Part shown: piece by piece, positions 3,758-5,063 of the stretch
Numbering within the stretch: the first letter of the stretch is position 1
Layout of the letters: each line of letters begins with the position of its first letter
NCBI GenBank assembly: GCA_003153855.1
Contig: PMBM01000211.1
Span: 1-5,063, forward strand
Origin: Propionibacteriaceae bacterium
Lineage (GTDB): Bacteria > Actinomycetota > Actinomycetes > Propionibacteriales > Propionibacteriaceae
DNA length: 5,063 nt
Reading direction: 5' to 3'
Translations under genes and position numbers: made by a program
Notes under the pieces: generated by a model
Databases searched by the model: none
What the model was told of the DNA's origin: nothing
The model's input: the letters and a program-made list of their open reading frames with translations, nothing else

Positions 3758-5063
3758 GTGTCGAGCACTCGCACCACCCTGCCCCTCGTGCACTCCGGAA
3801 AGATCCGTGAGCTGTACGCGCTCCCCGACGACCAGCTCCTGCTGCTGGCCACCGACAACGTCTCGGCCTACGATCGCGTGCTTCCCACGCCGATCCCGGG
3901 CAAGGGCGCTGTCCTCACGCAGCTGACGACGTGGTGGCTCAGCCAGCTCGGCGACGTCATGCCGACCCACCTCGTCAGCACCGACGTACCGGCTGATGTC
4001 GCCGGCCGCGCCCTGGTCGTCGAGAAGCTCGACATGATCCCGGTCGAGTGCGTCGTCCGCGGCTACCTCGCGGGTTCGGGCTGGAAGGAGTACAGCGAGT
4101 CGGGCACCGTCGCCGGACTGGCACTCCCCGAGGGCCTGCGGCGCGGAGAGCGCCTCGAGCGCCCGATCTTCACACCCGCCGCGAAGGCGCCGCAGGGCAG
4201 CCACGACGAGAACATCACGTTCGCCCAGCTCGTCGACCTCGTCGGCGAGCAGGCAGCCCTCGAGCTGCGACGCGCGTCCCTCCGCCTGTACGTACGGGCC
4301 GAGCGCGTCGCCCGTGAGCGCGGGCTGGTGCTCGTGGACACGAAGTTCGAGTTCGGCCGTCGCGCCGACGGCACCCTGGTGCTCGCCGACGAGGTGCTCA
4401 CGCCGGACTCGTCCCGCTACTGGGCGGCCGACTCGTACGCGCCGGGCACCGAGATGCCGTCGCTCGACAAGCAGCAGCTCCGCGACTGGATCACCAACGA
4501 CTCCGGCTGGAACCCCGACTCGGGTCAGCCCGCTCCCGACCTTCCGGACGAGGTGGTCAGCAAGCTCTCGCAGACGTACGCCGACACGTACGAGCGCCTC
4601 ACCGGCGCCCAGGTCCTGCCGTCGGCTCCGCTCGAAGCGCCCGACGAGGCCCCGGCCGAGGAGCTCGCCGACGCGACGGAAGAGACCCAGCCCGACGCGG
4701 TCCCCGCGCCCGAGGATGCTCAGCCGGCGACCGAGGAGCCGGTCGAGCAGTCCACCTTCATCGTCGACGTCATGCTCCGTGAGGACATCCCCGACGCGCA
4801 GGGTGCGGCGATCACGGAGACGCTCAAGGGACTCGGATACGAGGGCCTCTCCGTCCGCCAGGGAAAGCGCTTCGAGGTCGACGTCGACGGCGAGCTGACC
4901 GAGGAGCGTATCGACCAGCTACGGAAGGCGACCGAGGAGCTGCTCGTCAACATCGAGGTCGAGGACTACGAGATCTCCCTCGTCGGCAACTACGACGAGG
5001 AGCCCGAGCACGATCACGACCACCACGATCACGATCACTTCGGCCACGACCACGAGCAGCATG
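3758..5063 (+). CDS. purC: PurC-PurS fusion: SAICAR synthase joined to the FGAM synthase PurS subunit (3' end outside window)
   Basis: A single frame of 435 codons runs open to the window edge. Residues 1-~290 are a full SAICAR synthase, which joins CAIR and aspartate using ATP. Visible motifs are HSGKIRELY (12-20), TDNVSAYD (32-39), VECVVRGYLAGSGW (96-109), APQGSHDENIT (144-154), LVDTKFEFG (192-200) and LADEVLTPDSSRYW (209-222). Residues ~291-331 form an acidic Pro/Ala linker. Residues 334-408 are a complete PurS domain (FIVDVML, VRQGKRFEVDV, LLVNIEVEDYEI), the small subunit that bridges PurL and PurQ in FGAM synthase. A His/Asp-rich tail follows from 418. The GTG at 3758 is the only possible start, since an in-frame TAG lies at 3746-3748, and it is probably leaderless. 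No ATG, GTG or TTG occurs in frame between codons 267 and 338, so PurS cannot be made separately by ordinary initiation. In actinobacteria purS and purQ often follow purC, so purQ probably lies next; the true C-terminus is not visible. Confidence 0.93.
   Translation, partial: MSSTRTTLPLVHSGKIRELYALPDDQLLLLATDNVSAYDRVLPTPIPGKGAVLTQLTTWWLSQLGDVMPTHLVSTDVPADVAGRALVVEKLDMIPVECVVRGYLAGSGWKEYSESGTVAGLALPEGLRRGERLERPIFTPAAKAPQGSHDENITFAQLVDLVGEQAALELRRASLRLYVRAERVARERGLVLVDTKFEFGRRADGTLVLADEVLTPDSSRYWAADSYAPGTEMPSLDKQQLRDWITNDSGWNPDSGQPAPDLPDEVVSKLSQTYADTYERLTGAQVLPSAPLEAPDEAPAEELADATEETQPDAVPAPEDAQPATEEPVEQSTFIVDVMLREDIPDAQGAAITETLKGLGYEGLSVRQGKRFEVDVDGELTEERIDQLRKATEELLVNIEVEDYEISLVGNYDEEPEHDHDHHDHDHFGHDHEQH
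4628..4750 (+). other. purC: Linker between the PurC and PurS domains
   Basis: This codes for residues 291-331 of the fusion: almost only Glu, Asp, Ala and Pro with a few Thr, Gln, Leu and Val, strongly acidic and without predicted secondary structure. It contains no stop and no usable start codon, and its codons end in G or C like those of both flanking domains. This argues for a real translated tether, not a frameshifted intergenic region. Confidence 0.85.
4757..4981 (+). other. purS: PurS domain within the fusion
   Basis: Residues 334-408 match PurS over its whole usual length of about 80 residues: strand VDVMLRED, helix around DAQGAAITETLKGLG, strand with SVRQGKRFEVDV, helix TEERIDQLRKATEELL, and the closing NIEVEDYEISL, equivalent to the common NPVIEDYEI. 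The common NP is NI here. PurS normally stands alone as a small dimer or tetramer bridging PurL and PurQ, so tethering to PurC would put a SAICAR synthase on each PurS subunit. Confidence 0.88.
5009..5062 (+). repeat. His/Asp-rich tail coding repeat (CAC/GAT/GAC triplets)
   Basis: In the fusion frame, residues 418-435 contain 9 His in 18 positions, mostly alternating with Asp (HDHDHHDHDH, then HDHEQH), encoded by short CAC-GAT/GAC triplet repeats. Such stretches commonly bind Zn, Ni or Co ions. It follows directly after the end of the PurS fold and is cut by the window edge, so its full length is unknown. The ATG at 5061-5063 is out of the fusion frame and could be the start of an overlapping next gene (purQ would be expected), but nothing after it is visible. 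Confidence 0.8.

Noticed and set aside
3196..3810. 204-residue + strand frame antisense to the Nudix-like regulator
   Set aside because: Shadow frame with no motifs; it runs into purC in the wrong frame.
4628..4757. A separate purS gene starting in the linker
   Set aside because: No in-frame ATG, GTG or TTG between codons 267 and 338 and no stop to end PurC; the first ATG (codon 339) is inside the first PurS strand.
4314..4898. 194-residue Arg/Ser-rich + strand frame inside purC-purS
   Set aside because: Off-frame shadow; the PurC and PurS motifs are all in the frame starting at 3758.

Overview
The window is a high-GC (roughly two-thirds G+C), densely coding chromosomal segment whose codons end mostly in G or C. 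GTG starts, OmpR-type two-component genes, Ala-rich secreted proteins and the purine gene order point to an actinomycete (Actinomycetota). A Nocardioidaceae-like origin is possible but cannot be proved from this sequence.

Layout from left to right. (1) 1-399, + strand: the C-terminal end of a Thr/Ala/Pro-rich protein that enters from outside the window. (2) 406-1749 and 1746-2420, - strand: a two-component system, response regulator first and sensor histidine kinase second, with a 4-base GTGA overlap. (3) 2421-2565: a divergent upstream region. (4) 2566-3123, + strand: a small secreted protein built from two copies of a ~50-residue module with a 58-residue period. It is transcribed away from the two-component system and may be its target or stimulus-linked partner. 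(5) 3136-3735, - strand: a NrtR-like regulator with a Nudix-fold domain whose catalytic glutamates are lost, followed by a winged-helix DNA-binding tail. It converges on the secreted-protein gene with a 12-bp gap, and a strong hairpin lies at the junction. (6) 3736-3757: a 22-bp divergent promoter region. (7) 3758 to the window end, + strand: one uninterrupted frame that encodes complete SAICAR synthase (PurC), an acidic Pro/Ala linker, a complete PurS domain (FGAM synthase small subunit), and a His/Asp-rich tail running off the edge.

The most unusual part is the right half. PurC (pathway step 7) and PurS (a subunit of the step 4 enzyme) are covalently joined, and no usable start codon exists in the linker from which PurS could be made alone. 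The gene and the divergent Nudix-like regulator share a tiny intergenic region with two overlapping, roughly symmetric TAnnnT -10 boxes. Each box sits exactly 6 bp from a GTG start, which predicts two leaderless transcripts from a shared promoter core. The regulator is therefore a good candidate for nucleotide- or ADP-ribose-responsive control of purine synthesis.

No RNA genes, mobile elements, CRISPR arrays or origins were seen. The only stretch over 100 bp without a gene is 2421-2565.
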